Assembly (NCBI RefSeq): GCF_000315425.1
Contig: NZ_JH992922.1
Coordinates: forward strand, 731,560-795,559
DNA: 64,000 bases
Direction of reading: 5' to 3'
Origin: Massilia timonae CCUG 45783
GTDB taxonomy: Bacteria > Pseudomonadota > Gammaproteobacteria > Burkholderiales > Burkholderiaceae_D
The translations under genes were made by a program, and so were the position numbers. Under the pieces are notes generated by a model. That model had not been told where the DNA came from, did not search any database, and saw only the letters and a list, made by a program, of their open reading frames with translations. The first letter of the stretch is position 1. Each line of letters opens with the position of its first letter. This document shows, piece after piece, positions 26,058-35,574 of this stretch.

Positions 26058-26825
26058 CTAGCGGCTCAGCAATTCCCGCACGTGGCGCACCGGAATGGCA
26101 TAGGTGATGCCGCTGGGGGTCGAGATCGCCGATTCCTTCAAGCCTTTCACGAACACCATATTGATCACGCCCACCACCTCCCCGGTCGCGGGGTCGTACA
26201 ACGGCGAGCCGCTGTTGCCCGGATAGGCGGTGCCGTCGAGCTGGTAGATGCTGAACGGCGTGCGCTGCAGCCGGGCCACGGCGCGCGCATCGAGGCGGCG
26301 CGCGCTGAGCGAAGGCTGCATCACCGGCGTGATCGCAGCCAGCAGCGCGCGGTGGGTGGCCGGGTGGAGGCCCAGCACCATGCCAAGCGGAAAGCCGGTG
26401 AAGGCCAGGTCCTGGCCCTCGACCGCCCTGTCCGCGTCATCCAGGCGCAGGGCCGGCAGCGGCGCGCCTTCCAGGCGCAGGTGAGCCAGGTCGTGCTCGC
26501 GGTCCAGGGCCACCAGCTGGGCCGGGCGGAAGCGCACCCCGGCGCCGTCCGGCAGCACCACGCCGAGCTGCTCCATGCGCGCCGCATCGAGCTTGTCCGG
26601 CACCACGTGGGAATTGGTGATCACGCTCAGGCCGTCGCCGACCACGAAGCCGGTGCCGCTGAACACGATCGCCGGGCTGCGCGTCTGCAGCTGCGTGCCG
26701 ACGCCCACGATAGACGGCTTGACCGCCGCCACCGTCTGCGGCAGGGTCGCCGCCTGCAGACCGGCTCCCGCCCACCAGAGCAGCGCGCCGGCGGCCAGGC
26801 GTTTTGAAAATAGTCTTCGCGTCAT
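26058..26825 (-). CDS. Secreted trypsin-like serine protease (S1 fold)
   Basis: A 255-residue secreted protease. A Tat/Sec-like signal with RRLFSKR and a hydrophobic run (about residues 1-26) precedes a chymotrypsin-fold domain with the triad His (ITNSHVV, about residue 73), Asp (DREHDLAHL, about 109) and Ser (YPGNSGSPLYD, about 198). No PDZ domain follows, so it differs from DegP. The start at MTRRLFSK has AAGG upstream. It lies in the EPS locus on the same strand as epsE, which suggests processing of an exported protein or of an EPS assembly factor; this is inference. Confidence 0.85.
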   Translation of the reverse strand: MTRRLFSKRLAAGALLWWAGAGLQAATLPQTVAAVKPSIVGVGTQLQTRSPAIVFSGTGFVVGDGLSVITNSHVVPDKLDAARMEQLGVVLPDGAGVRFRPAQLVALDREHDLAHLRLEGAPLPALRLDDADRAVEGQDLAFTGFPLGMVLGLHPATHRALLAAITPVMQPSLSARRLDARAVARLQRTPFSIYQLDGTAYPGNSGSPLYDPATGEVVGVINMVFVKGLKESAISTPSGITYAIPVRHVRELLSR

Positions 26826-27233
26826 CAAACCTTCACAATCTTGAGGTAGTTGTAACAGAGCTGAGGCAATCGTACAGCCCCTTTCCATTTTTAAACATTA
26901 CAATAAGCTTCTTTGAATTTCAGCAACTATTTGAAGAACCGCGCGGCCCTGAAGGGCCACGAACCGAACCCCGGCAGATAGGTGGATTCGTTTAGCGAAA
27001 TACAACATGCGAATTCTTCAGATGTTTGCGATAATGCAACAACTGGCATGATGCAATTTGTTTAACATCTTCTTATTGCAGTGCGGAACATGTGTTGCAA
27101 ACCGATGGCATCGGTGACCACGAATCGCTGCATCCCTTAACCCTCAATTGCAATTGATTAGGGTACAAGCGATCATGCACATTGTTTATTTGTTGAGCCT
27201 GCAGCCCAGGCCCTGACCGACGAGATCGACACG
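26826..27233. promoter_or_regulatory. Divergent regulatory region of the core EPS operon
   Basis: A 408-bp gene-free region between the protease gene and the first gene of the EPS operon. It is AT-rich. The strongest element is a possible sigma-54 promoter on the plus strand: CGGAACATGTGTTGCAA at 27084-27100, with GG and GC exactly ten bases apart and a perfect TTGCA, but GGAAC in place of GGCAC. That would start transcription near 27110 and leave a leader of about 120 bases. I see no clear sigma-70 pair. Confidence 0.45.
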
Positions 27234-28760
27234 ATGGCTGAAATCACAACCCAGATTCTTCACCTCCTCAAAGCCATCGGCAAGTACCGCTGGCATGCAG
27301 TCGTCATCACCTGGGTGGTGGCGCTGGCCGGCTGGGGGGTGGTGTATTCGCTCCCCAATCAGTACGAGGCGTCGGCGCGCGTCTACGTCGACACTCAGAC
27401 CATACTCAAGCCCCTGCTGTCGGGCATGACCACCCTGCCGAACCTGAACCAGCAGGTGCAGTTCATGCGCCGCACCTTGATGAGCCGCCCGAACGTCGAG
27501 CGCGTGGCGCGCGAGCTCGACCTCGACTCCCGCACGCGTACCCCCAAGGAATTCGACAGGCTGGTCGACGACATGATCGACAAGCTCAAGATGGCCGGCA
27601 CCGGCCGCGAGAACATCTATACCATCAGCTACACCGGCACCAGCGCGCGCGAGAGCAAGGACGTGGTGCAGGCCTTCCTGACGATCTTCGTCGAGGGCAG
27701 CTTCGCCGGCAAGAAGCAGGACTCCGAAAAGGCAGTCCAGTTCATCGACGAACAGATCCGCAGCTATGAAGAACGCCTGGCCGCGGCCGAGAACTCGCTC
27801 AAGGAATTCAAGATCAAGAATATGGGCATGCTGCCGCGCGCCGGCGCCGACTACGGCGCGCGCCTGATGTCGGCCACCGAAGCCCTGAACCAGGCGCAGC
27901 TCGACCTGGCCGAGGCCGAACAGGCGCGCAATGCGATCCGCAGCAGGATGTCGGGCGACTACAAGGGCGGCGCCGGCGCCCCGGTGCTGCGCGACCCGGC
28001 GCTGGACGAACGCATCGCTGCCGTCAACAAGAACCTGGACAGCCTGCGTACCCAGTACACCGAACAGCACCCCGACATCGTCGCCAACCGCCGCCTGCTC
28101 GAGCAGCTGATGGAGCGCCGCGCCGATGCGGCCAAGAATCCCGTGCAGAGCTCGGACCCGGGCGCCAGCTTCAGTCCCATGCTGCAGCAGCTGACCGTAC
28201 AGCTGTCCGACGCCGAGGCGCGCGTCGCTTCGCTGCGGGCACGCGTGAACGAATACAGCGCCCGCGTGGCGCGCCTGCGCGGCCAGAGCGAACTGGTGCC
28301 GGAGGTCGAAGCCCAGCTGGCCCAGCTCAACCGCGATTACGAAGTCAACCGCCAGAACTACCAGCGCCTGGTCGAGCGGCGCGAATCGGCCAAGCTGTCG
28401 GGCGAGGTGTCCTCGGTCACCGACATGCTGACCTTCCGCGTGATCGATCCGCCGATCGCGCCGGCCGTGCCGACCGGTCCGAACCGCCTGCAGCTGTTCT
28501 CGCTGGTGTTCGTCGGCGCCCTCGCCGCCGGCCTGGCCGGCGCCCTGCTGCTGAGCCAACTGCGCCCGACCTTCCTCAGCCAGGCCTCCCTGCGCGAGGC
28601 CACCGGCCTGCCGGTCCTGGGTTCGGTGAGCATGAACTGGACCTCCGAACAGACCGTGCTGCGCAAGCGCCGCCTGGTCGCCCTTGCCGCTTCGGTGTTG
28701 CTGCTGTTCGGCGCCTATGGCGCCGGCGTCGCCGCCATCCTGGTCCGCCCCGCGATGTAA
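27234..28760 (+). CDS. epsF: XrtA-system polysaccharide chain-length determinant (Wzz/EpsF)
   Basis: A 508-residue polysaccharide co-polymerase. N-terminal membrane helix (about residues 22-40), a long coiled-coil periplasmic part (about 60-410, e.g. the Arg/Glu-rich stretch after FIDEQIRSYEERLAAAE), a Pro-rich segment (DPPIAPAVPTGPNR) and a second helix (about 420-440), then an unusual third hydrophobic segment at the C-terminus (about 480-503). It controls glycan length together with the tyrosine kinase encoded next. This family (TIGR03007) marks exosortase-A EPS loci. First gene of the ten-gene operon. Confidence 0.92.
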   Translation: MAEITTQILHLLKAIGKYRWHAVVITWVVALAGWGVVYSLPNQYEASARVYVDTQTILKPLLSGMTTLPNLNQQVQFMRRTLMSRPNVERVARELDLDSRTRTPKEFDRLVDDMIDKLKMAGTGRENIYTISYTGTSARESKDVVQAFLTIFVEGSFAGKKQDSEKAVQFIDEQIRSYEERLAAAENSLKEFKIKNMGMLPRAGADYGARLMSATEALNQAQLDLAEAEQARNAIRSRMSGDYKGGAGAPVLRDPALDERIAAVNKNLDSLRTQYTEQHPDIVANRRLLEQLMERRADAAKNPVQSSDPGASFSPMLQQLTVQLSDAEARVASLRARVNEYSARVARLRGQSELVPEVEAQLAQLNRDYEVNRQNYQRLVERRESAKLSGEVSSVTDMLTFRVIDPPIAPAVPTGPNRLQLFSLVFVGALAAGLAGALLLSQLRPTFLSQASLREATGLPVLGSVSMNWTSEQTVLRKRRLVALAASVLLLFGAYGAGVAAILVRPAM

Positions 28761-28786
28761 GGCCGGATGGCCAATAAGGAGTAAAT

Positions 28787-29707
28787 GTGAGCATTATCGA
28801 AAAAGCCGCCAGCCGCATCGACCAGCAGCGCCAGAACGCCGCCCCCGTCAATCCCGCCGCCAGCATCGTGCCGGCCGAGCCGCCACTGGTCGAAGCACCG
28901 GCCGCCGTGCTGGTCGACGTGCCGGTCGCGCCGGCCCCGACGCCGGACCTGGCCGCGGAAGCCGCGCCCGCCCCGGCGCGCACCCGCCGTGTCGAACTCG
29001 ACCTGGGCCGCATGCGCGAGCTGGGCATGGTCACCGCCGCCGGCGGCCGCACCAACCTGCTGGAAGAATTCCGCATCATCAAGCGCCCGCTGCTCAAGCG
29101 CGCCTTTGCCGAGCGCGGTCCGAAGGACAACCCGGCCAACCTGATCATGATCACCAGCTCGCTGCCCGGCGAAGGCAAGACCTATTGCGCGATCAACCTG
29201 GCGATGAGCATCGCCATGGAGCTCGACCACACCGTGCTGCTGGTCGACGCCGACGTGGCGCGTCCGTCGGTCCTGCGCACGCTCGGCCTGCCGGCCCAGC
29301 GCGGCCTGATGGACATCCTGGTCGACGACACGCTCCAATTGCCGGACGTGATCCTGCGCACCAACGTCGACACCCTGGCGCTGCTGCCGGCCGGCGCCAC
29401 CTCCAACGCCGCCACCGAGCTGCTGGCCAGCTCGACGATGGCCGCCATGCTGACCGAACTGGCCAACCGCTATCCGGACCGCGTCATCATCTTCGACTCG
29501 CCGCCGCTGATGCTGACCACCGAGGCGCGCGTGCTGGCCAGCCACATGGGCCAGATCGTGGTGGTGGTGGAAGCCCAGACCACGACCCAGCATGCGGTCA
29601 AGGAATCGCTGCAGCAGCTCGAAGGCATGAGCAACGTCAATCTCGTCTATAACAAGACCAGGGATATCCCCGGCATCGAAGAAACGTATGACTATCACTA
29701 CGGCTAA
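28787..29707 (+). CDS. epsG: XrtA-associated tyrosine autokinase (EpsG/CpsD type)
   Basis: A 306-residue BY-kinase. The N-terminal about 70 residues are Ala/Pro-rich. The kinase core has Walker A (SSLPGEGKTYCAINLAMS, about residues 125-142), Walker A' (VLLVDADVARPS) and Walker B (RVIIFDSPPLM). The C-terminus has a short Tyr cluster (ETYDYHYG) for autophosphorylation. Start is GTG with AAGGAG upstream. It works with the chain-length determinant just upstream. It overlaps the following gene by 20 bp. Confidence 0.9.
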   Translation: MSIIEKAASRIDQQRQNAAPVNPAASIVPAEPPLVEAPAAVLVDVPVAPAPTPDLAAEAAPAPARTRRVELDLGRMRELGMVTAAGGRTNLLEEFRIIKRPLLKRAFAERGPKDNPANLIMITSSLPGEGKTYCAINLAMSIAMELDHTVLLVDADVARPSVLRTLGLPAQRGLMDILVDDTLQLPDVILRTNVDTLALLPAGATSNAATELLASSTMAAMLTELANRYPDRVIIFDSPPLMLTTEARVLASHMGQIVVVVEAQTTTQHAVKESLQQLEGMSNVNLVYNKTRDIPGIEETYDYHYG

Positions 29708-31310
29708 AGAATCCGCCGTCATCCGCTCGCGGCGCATGCCGGGACGCCGGATGCCCGTCCTGACGCCGCTGGCGGTGGCGGTGCTGCTGCTGGCCGCCCT
29801 GCCGGCCCACGCCGACTGGCGTGTGACGCCGACCCTGAGGGTGGTCGAGACCTGGACCGATAACGTCAACCTGACGGAAGACGAACTCGCGTACAGCGAC
29901 CTGATCACACAGATATCGCCCGGCTTCAGGCTCAGCAACCAGACCCGGCGCCTGACCGTGAACGCCAGCGCCCAGCTGCATACGTTCGCCTACCTGCACG
30001 ACAGCGACAAGCGCAACCGCGACGGTTCCTTCGGTGATGGCGAAAACGGCGGCGTGTCGAGCGTGCGGCGCAGCTACCGCGCCAACCTGCGCGGCGAACT
30101 GGCGCAAGACCTGCTGTACGTCGACGCCACCGCGTCGCGCGGCCAGCAGAACATCTCGGCCTTCGGTCCGCGCATCACCAACGACCAGTATTCGAACGCG
30201 AACCGTACCGACATCGATACCTGGAGCATCAGCCCTTACCTGCTGAAGAATTTCGGCAGCACCGCCGCGGGCCAGTTGCGCTTCACGCGCGACTCGGTCG
30301 GTGGCGGCGACAATATCGGCTTTCGGCGCACCGGCGGCAACACCCTGCTGGCCTCGCTGGTGAACGGTCCCGCCTTCCGCACCGTCGGCTGGGGCGTCAC
30401 CTACACCAAGCAGGACCTGAACGGCGGGCGCTATGGCGACTCCTCGAGCGAAATGCTGGCCACTAACCTGCGCTACATGGTCAACGGCCGCTTCTCGCTG
30501 TTGGCCAACGCCGGCTACGACCGCTACGAGTTCGAAGGACTGGGCGGCGGCGAGCAAGGCGCCAACTGGTCGCTCGGCTTCGCCTGGACGCCGTCCTCGC
30601 GCACCAGCCTGCAGGCCACCGCCGGCCGCCACTTCTATGGCAACACCGGCAACCTGATGGCCCTGCACCGCAGCCGCCACACCAGCTGGAACGTGAGCTA
30701 CAACGACGTCATCACGACGTCGCGCCAGCAGTTCACGCTGCCGTCGACGATCGACACCGCGGGCCTGCTCGACCGCATGTTTTCCACCGCCTACCCGGAT
30801 CCGGTAGTGCGCGCGCAGGTGGTGCAGGCCTATATCGACCAGACCGGCCTGCCGCCATCGCTGTCCGACAGCATCAACTACCTGAGCAACCGCTTCATGC
30901 GCCAGAAGCGGCTGCAGGCATCGATGGTGTACCGCAAGGGCCGCAGCAGCGCGGTGCTGTCGGCCCATGCCAGCGACCGCAGCGCGATCTCGGACCAGCA
31001 AAGCGACAGCCCGCTGCTGGGCAGCCAGCAGGGCCGCTACAGCGACAACGTGCGCCAGCGTGGCTTCGAAGCGAACTACACTTACCGGCTGAACTCGCGT
31101 TCGAACCTGACCGCCCGCTACGACATCGACGAAAGCGAGTCGCGCGACCGCGGCTACAAGAGCACCCAGCGCGTGTTCCAGCTCGGCGTGTCGCGCCGTT
31201 TCGGCGAGACCATCGGATCGGTCGACCTGCGTCGTCGCAGCGGCGACCGTTTCAACGCCGGCACCTACACCGAGAACGCCATTTCGGCCAGCCTGTTCAA
31301 GACGTTTTAA
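29688..31310 (+). CDS. PEP-CTERM-system outer-membrane beta-barrel protein (TIGR03016 type)
   Basis: A 540-residue predicted outer-membrane protein. A signal peptide ends at AHA (about residue 42) followed by DWRVTPTLRVVETWTDNVNL, the family's typical start. The body has alternating aromatic/polar strands and ends in Phe (SASLFKTF), the outer-membrane insertion signal. Its function is not known; position suggests a role in polysaccharide secretion across the outer membrane. The N-terminal extension before the signal (about 15 basic residues) suggests the true start may be a later ATG at MPGRRMPVL. Confidence 0.88.
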   Translation: MTITTAKESAVIRSRRMPGRRMPVLTPLAVAVLLLAALPAHADWRVTPTLRVVETWTDNVNLTEDELAYSDLITQISPGFRLSNQTRRLTVNASAQLHTFAYLHDSDKRNRDGSFGDGENGGVSSVRRSYRANLRGELAQDLLYVDATASRGQQNISAFGPRITNDQYSNANRTDIDTWSISPYLLKNFGSTAAGQLRFTRDSVGGGDNIGFRRTGGNTLLASLVNGPAFRTVGWGVTYTKQDLNGGRYGDSSSEMLATNLRYMVNGRFSLLANAGYDRYEFEGLGGGEQGANWSLGFAWTPSSRTSLQATAGRHFYGNTGNLMALHRSRHTSWNVSYNDVITTSRQQFTLPSTIDTAGLLDRMFSTAYPDPVVRAQVVQAYIDQTGLPPSLSDSINYLSNRFMRQKRLQASMVYRKGRSSAVLSAHASDRSAISDQQSDSPLLGSQQGRYSDNVRQRGFEANYTYRLNSRSNLTARYDIDESESRDRGYKSTQRVFQLGVSRRFGETIGSVDLRRRSGDRFNAGTYTENAISASLFKTF

Positions 31311-31335
31311 GCGCAACAGACCCCAGGGAACCACG

Positions 31336-32379
31336 ATGTACGAATCCTATTACGGCCTGTCGGCCAAGCCCTTCCAGCTCCGCCCGGACCCGCATTTCTT
31401 TTTCGGTTCCAAGGGCCACAAGCGCGCCATGGCCTACCTCGACTACGGCCTGTCGCAGGGCGAGGGCTTCATCGTCATCACGGGCGAGGTCGGCGCCGGC
31501 AAGACCACGCTGGTGCGCAACCTGCTGGGCCGCATCCCGCTCGACCAGATCATCGCGGCGCACATCGTCAACACCAGCCTCGATCCCGAAGACACGCTGC
31601 GCATGGTAGTCTCCGCCTTCGGCCTGCCCTACGAGGGCGCCAGCAAGGCCGAGCTGCTCAATCGCCTGGAACAATTCCTGCGCTCGGTCGACCGCCAGGG
31701 CAAGCGCGCCCTGCTCGTGATCGACGAGGCCCAGAACCTGAACGCGCGCACGGTCGAAGAGCTGCGCATGCTGTCCAATTTCCAGACCGACGACCGCTCG
31801 CTGCTGCAGACCTTCCTGCTCGGCCAGCCCGAGTTCCGCGCCACCCTGCACAGCCCCACCATGCAGCAGCTGCGCCAGCGCGTGATCGCCAGCTACCACC
31901 TGGGACCGATGGACGCGCAAGAGACCCGCGCCTACGTCGAGCACCGCCTGGCCACGGTCGGCTGGAAGGGCGACCCGTCGTTCGACGACGCCGCCCACGC
32001 CGCGATCTATGCCTACAGCGGCGGCATTCCGCGCAAGACCAACACGCTGATGGACCGCGTGCTGCTGATGGGCTACCTCGAAGAACTGCATGGATTCGGC
32101 GGCGCCCACATCGAGGAAGTCGTGCGCGACATCTCGGACGAGTTCCAGGCCCCCGACGGACTGGGCGAGCCTGAGCCGGCCTCCATGCGCGCGACCTCCG
32201 GCCAGCACCAGCTGCAGCACGGGGAACGGCGCAGCGCCAGCGTCGAGCAGCTCGACGAACGCATGATGCGCCTCGAAAAATCGATCGTGTCGGTGCTGTC
32301 GATCTTGAAAAAGATCGCCGCCACCCCACCCGGTGCGCAGTCCGGCACCTCTCCGCGCCACGTGGACAACCAGGAATAA
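31336..32379 (+). CDS. XrtA/PEP-CTERM system ATPase (ExeA-like)
   Basis: A 347-residue AAA ATPase that starts MYESYYGLSAKPFQLRPDP, the classic ExeA/GspA-type opening. Walker A is ITGEVGAGKTTLVRNLL (about residues 45-61) and Walker B is ALLVIDEAQNLN. The C-terminal about 80 residues are variable. The family (TIGR03015) is a fixed member of exosortase-A operons; its exact job is unknown. Located 25 bp after the outer-membrane protein gene. Confidence 0.9.
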   Translation: MYESYYGLSAKPFQLRPDPHFFFGSKGHKRAMAYLDYGLSQGEGFIVITGEVGAGKTTLVRNLLGRIPLDQIIAAHIVNTSLDPEDTLRMVVSAFGLPYEGASKAELLNRLEQFLRSVDRQGKRALLVIDEAQNLNARTVEELRMLSNFQTDDRSLLQTFLLGQPEFRATLHSPTMQQLRQRVIASYHLGPMDAQETRAYVEHRLATVGWKGDPSFDDAAHAAIYAYSGGIPRKTNTLMDRVLLMGYLEELHGFGGAHIEEVVRDISDEFQAPDGLGEPEPASMRATSGQHQLQHGERRSASVEQLDERMMRLEKSIVSVLSILKKIAATPPGAQSGTSPRHVDNQE

Positions 32380-32397
32380 CAGTTCAGGAACCCGGCA

Positions 32398-33282
32398 ATG
32401 AAAATGACCGCTCCCGCAGCCCGGCCGCGTCCAGCGCCCGGCGAGAAGATCCGCAATGCGATGACCTGCGACGTCGAGGACTACTTCCAGGTCTCGGCCT
32501 TCGCCCCCTACATCGACCGCGCCAGCTGGCCGATCCGCGAATGCCGGGTCGAGGCCAATATGGAACGCATCCTGGCGCTGTACGAGCGCCACGGCGTGCG
32601 CGCGACCTTCTTCACCCTGGGCTGGATCGCCGAGCGCTATCCCGCCATGGTGCGCCGGATCGTCGCCGCCGGCCACGAACTGGCCAGCCACGGCTACGGC
32701 CACCTGCGCGCCTCGGACCAGAGCCGGGCCGAATTCGACAACGACATCCGGTCGAGCAAGGCGCTGCTGGAAGACATCGGCGGACAAGCCGTGGTCGGCT
32801 ACCGCGCGCCGAGCTTCTCGATCGGCCACGCCAACCTGTGGGCGCTGGACGCGCTGCACGAGGCCGGCTACAAGTACAGCTCGAGCATCTATCCGATCGC
32901 CCACGACCACTACGGCATGCCGGACGCGCCGCGCTTCGCCTTCTATCCGAACGGCCCGGACGGGCTGCTGGAAGTACCGATCACCACGGTCAAGATGGCG
33001 GGCCGCAACCTGCCGGCCGGCGGCGGCGGCTACTTCCGCCTGCTGCCCTACGCCCTGTCGCGCTGGATGATGGAGAAGGTCAACCGCGAGGACGGCGAAC
33101 CGGCCCTGTTCTACTTCCACCCGTGGGAAGTCGATCCCGGCCAGCCGCGTCCCGAAGGCCTGGGCGCCAAGGCGCGCTTCCGCCACTACGTCAATATCGA
33201 CCGCATGGAGCGGCGCCTGGAACAGCTGGCGCGCGACTTCAAGTGGGACCGCATGGACCGCATCTTCCTGGACAAGCCATGA
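32398..33282 (+). CDS. XrtA-system polysaccharide deacetylase
   Basis: A 294-residue NodB-type deacetylase (TIGR03006 group). MTCDVEDYFQVSAF supplies the catalytic Asp and metal site, HELASHGYGHL the His pair, VVGYRAPSFSI the third motif and FYFHPWEVDPGQP the C-terminal His. It should remove N-acetyl groups from the exopolysaccharide or its lipid-linked precursor. No signal peptide is seen, which is usual for this subfamily. Its TGA overlaps the ATG of the next gene (ATGA). Confidence 0.92.
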   Translation: MKMTAPAARPRPAPGEKIRNAMTCDVEDYFQVSAFAPYIDRASWPIRECRVEANMERILALYERHGVRATFFTLGWIAERYPAMVRRIVAAGHELASHGYGHLRASDQSRAEFDNDIRSSKALLEDIGGQAVVGYRAPSFSIGHANLWALDALHEAGYKYSSSIYPIAHDHYGMPDAPRFAFYPNGPDGLLEVPITTVKMAGRNLPAGGGGYFRLLPYALSRWMMEKVNREDGEPALFYFHPWEVDPGQPRPEGLGAKARFRHYVNIDRMERRLEQLARDFKWDRMDRIFLDKP

Positions 33283-34376
33283 ACTCGATCATCGAAGCGG
33301 CGCAGGCCAAGCGCGCCATGCCGGCCGCCGCCGCCGGCGCCCAGACCCTGCGCCTGATGCAGCCGCAGGACGCAGCCCGCTGGGACGCTTTCGTGCGCGC
33401 CTGCCCCAGCGCCACCTTCTTCCACCTGTCGGGCTGGCAGAAAGTCATCGAGCAGTCGTTCGGCATCAAGACCTGGTTCTACTACGTGGAGCAGGACGGC
33501 CAGATCCAGGGCGTGCTGCCGCTGGCCGAGATCAAGAGCCGCCTGTTCGGCCACTCGCTGGGCGCGATGCCGTTCTGCGTGTACGGCGGCGTGGCCGCGG
33601 TCGACGACGGCGCGCGCCTGCTGCTCGACGGCGCGGCCGACCAGCTCGCGAAGAAGCTGGGCGTGGGCCACCTGGAATACCGCGGCATGCAGCGCGCCCA
33701 TCCGGGCGACGACTCGTGGCATACCAAGGAACTGTACGTCACCTTCCGCAAGGAGATCACGGGCGACGACGAGACCAATATGAACGCCATCCCGCGCAAG
33801 CAGCGCGCGATGGTGCGCAAGGGGATCAAGCTGGGCCTGAAGGGCGTGGTCGAGGACAACGTCGACCGCATGTTCGAGGCCTACGCCACCAGCGTACTGC
33901 GCCTGGGCACCCCGGTGTTCCCGAAAAAATACTTCGCCCTGCTACAAAAAACCTTCGGCGACGAGTGCGAGGTGCGCACCATCTATACCGAAGACGACCG
34001 CCTGGTGGGCTCGGTGCTGTCGTTCTACTGGCGCGACGAGGTGGTGCCCTACTACGGCGGCGGCACCGACCTGGCGCGCTCGGTGGCCGGCAACGACTTC
34101 ATGTACTGGAACCTGATGCAGGCCGCTAGCGCCCGCGGCTGCCGCCTGTTCGACTTCGGCCGCAGCAAGCTGGGCACCGGCGCCTACGACTTCAAGAAGA
34201 ACTGGGGCTTCACGGCCGAGCCGCTGCCGTATGAATACAAACTCTACGCATCGACCCAGCTGCCGGACAACAATCCGCTGAACCCGAAGTACCAGCTGTT
34301 CATCAAGATGTGGAAGAAGCTGCCGCTGCCGGTGGCGAACTTCCTGGGTCCCTACATCGTGCGCAACCTGGGGTAA
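33279..34376 (+). CDS. FemAB-family XrtA-associated acyl/aminoacyl transferase
   Basis: A 365-residue protein of the FemAB/GNAT type (TIGR03019). It has two GNAT-like halves; FFHLSGWQKVIEQSFG near residue 45, VYGGVAA near 100 and FDFGRSKLGTGAYDFKKNWG near 290 are family landmarks. Such proteins are thought to attach an amino acid or acyl group to a sugar in the EPS. It is coupled to the deacetylase by a 4-bp overlap, so a free amino group made by that enzyme is a natural acceptor; this is inference. Confidence 0.88.
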   Translation: MNSIIEAAQAKRAMPAAAAGAQTLRLMQPQDAARWDAFVRACPSATFFHLSGWQKVIEQSFGIKTWFYYVEQDGQIQGVLPLAEIKSRLFGHSLGAMPFCVYGGVAAVDDGARLLLDGAADQLAKKLGVGHLEYRGMQRAHPGDDSWHTKELYVTFRKEITGDDETNMNAIPRKQRAMVRKGIKLGLKGVVEDNVDRMFEAYATSVLRLGTPVFPKKYFALLQKTFGDECEVRTIYTEDDRLVGSVLSFYWRDEVVPYYGGGTDLARSVAGNDFMYWNLMQAASARGCRLFDFGRSKLGTGAYDFKKNWGFTAEPLPYEYKLYASTQLPDNNPLNPKYQLFIKMWKKLPLPVANFLGPYIVRNLG

Positions 34377-34380
34377 TGCC

Positions 34381-35574
34381 GTGCAAGACCTGCTGCTGCT
34401 GATCCACCGCATCCCCTACCCGCCCAACAAGGGCGACAAGATCCGCTCGTACAACCTGCTCAAGCACCTGGCGCGCGACTACCGGGTGCACCTGGCGACC
34501 TTCGTCGACGACGCCGACGACTGGCAGCACGTGCCCACCGTCGAAGCGATGTGCGCCAGCAGCCATTTCGCGGCCCTCAATCCCCTGCTGGCGCGCGTGC
34601 GCAGCCTGGGCGCGCTGGTCAAGAACCGCTCGCTGTCGCTGGACTACTACCAGGATGCGGGCATGGCGCGCTGGGTCGAGCAGACCGTGGCCGCGCACGG
34701 CATCAAGCGCGTGATGGTGTTCTCGTCGCCGATGGCGCAATACGTCGATGGCATCCGCGACGCGCGCCGCGTGATCGACTTCTGCGACGTCGACTCGGAC
34801 AAATGGCGCCAGTACGCCGACAAGAAATCGTGGCCCATGAGCTGGCTGTACCGCCACGAGGCGCGCCAGCTGCTGCGCTACGAGCGCCAGGTGGCCAGCC
34901 AGTACGACGCCTCGCTGTTCGTCTCCAAGCCCGAGGCCGACCTGTTCCGCCAGCTGGCGCCCGAGAGCGTGGCGCGCATCGGCCACTTCAGCAACGGGGT
35001 CGACACCGACTACTTCTCGCCCGAGCACGCGCTGGCCAGCCCCTACGCAGCGGGCGAAAAGGCGCTGGTGTTCACCGGCGCCATGGATTACTGGCCCAAC
35101 GTCGACGCCGTGCAGTGGTTCTGCGACGACGTGTTCCCGGCCCTTTCCGCGCAAGACCCGGCGCTGCGCTTCTACATCGTCGGCTCGCGCCCGAATCCGC
35201 AGGTCCAGGCGCTGGCCCAGCTGCCCGGCGTGACCGTCACCGGCACCGTGCCCGACGTGCGGCCCTATATCCGCCACGCCACGCTGGCGGTGGCGCCGCT
35301 GCGCATCGCGCGCGGCATCCAGAACAAGGTGCTCGAAGCGATGGCCATGGGCACACCGACCGTGGTCTCGCCGCAGGCGCTGGAAGGCATCGATGCGGTG
35401 CCGGACCAGGAACTGGCCGTGGCCGACGGCGCCCCGGCCTGGATCGAAACCCTGGGGGCGCTGCTGGTGCGCGACAACCGGGAGATGGGCCGCGCCGCTC
35501 GGGCGCGGGTCGAACATCATTACAGCTGGCCGAGCAACCTGGCCTGCATCGAGGAGCGACTGGAATGCTCGTGA
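34381..35574 (+). CDS. XrtA-associated glycosyltransferase (TIGR03087 type)
   Basis: A 397-residue GT-B glycosyltransferase. It opens QDLLLLIHRIPYPPNKGDK, typical of the EpsH1-system sugar transferase family, and has the GT4 C-terminal pattern ALVFTGAMDYWPNVDAVQWF, YIRHATLAVAPLRIARGIQN and the E of KVLEAMAMGTP. Start is GTG at 34381, four bases after the FemAB stop; no good ribosome site, so coupling is likely. It overlaps xrtA by 10 bp. Confidence 0.9.
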   Translation: MQDLLLLIHRIPYPPNKGDKIRSYNLLKHLARDYRVHLATFVDDADDWQHVPTVEAMCASSHFAALNPLLARVRSLGALVKNRSLSLDYYQDAGMARWVEQTVAAHGIKRVMVFSSPMAQYVDGIRDARRVIDFCDVDSDKWRQYADKKSWPMSWLYRHEARQLLRYERQVASQYDASLFVSKPEADLFRQLAPESVARIGHFSNGVDTDYFSPEHALASPYAAGEKALVFTGAMDYWPNVDAVQWFCDDVFPALSAQDPALRFYIVGSRPNPQVQALAQLPGVTVTGTVPDVRPYIRHATLAVAPLRIARGIQNKVLEAMAMGTPTVVSPQALEGIDAVPDQELAVADGAPAWIETLGALLVRDNREMGRAARARVEHHYSWPSNLACIEERLECS

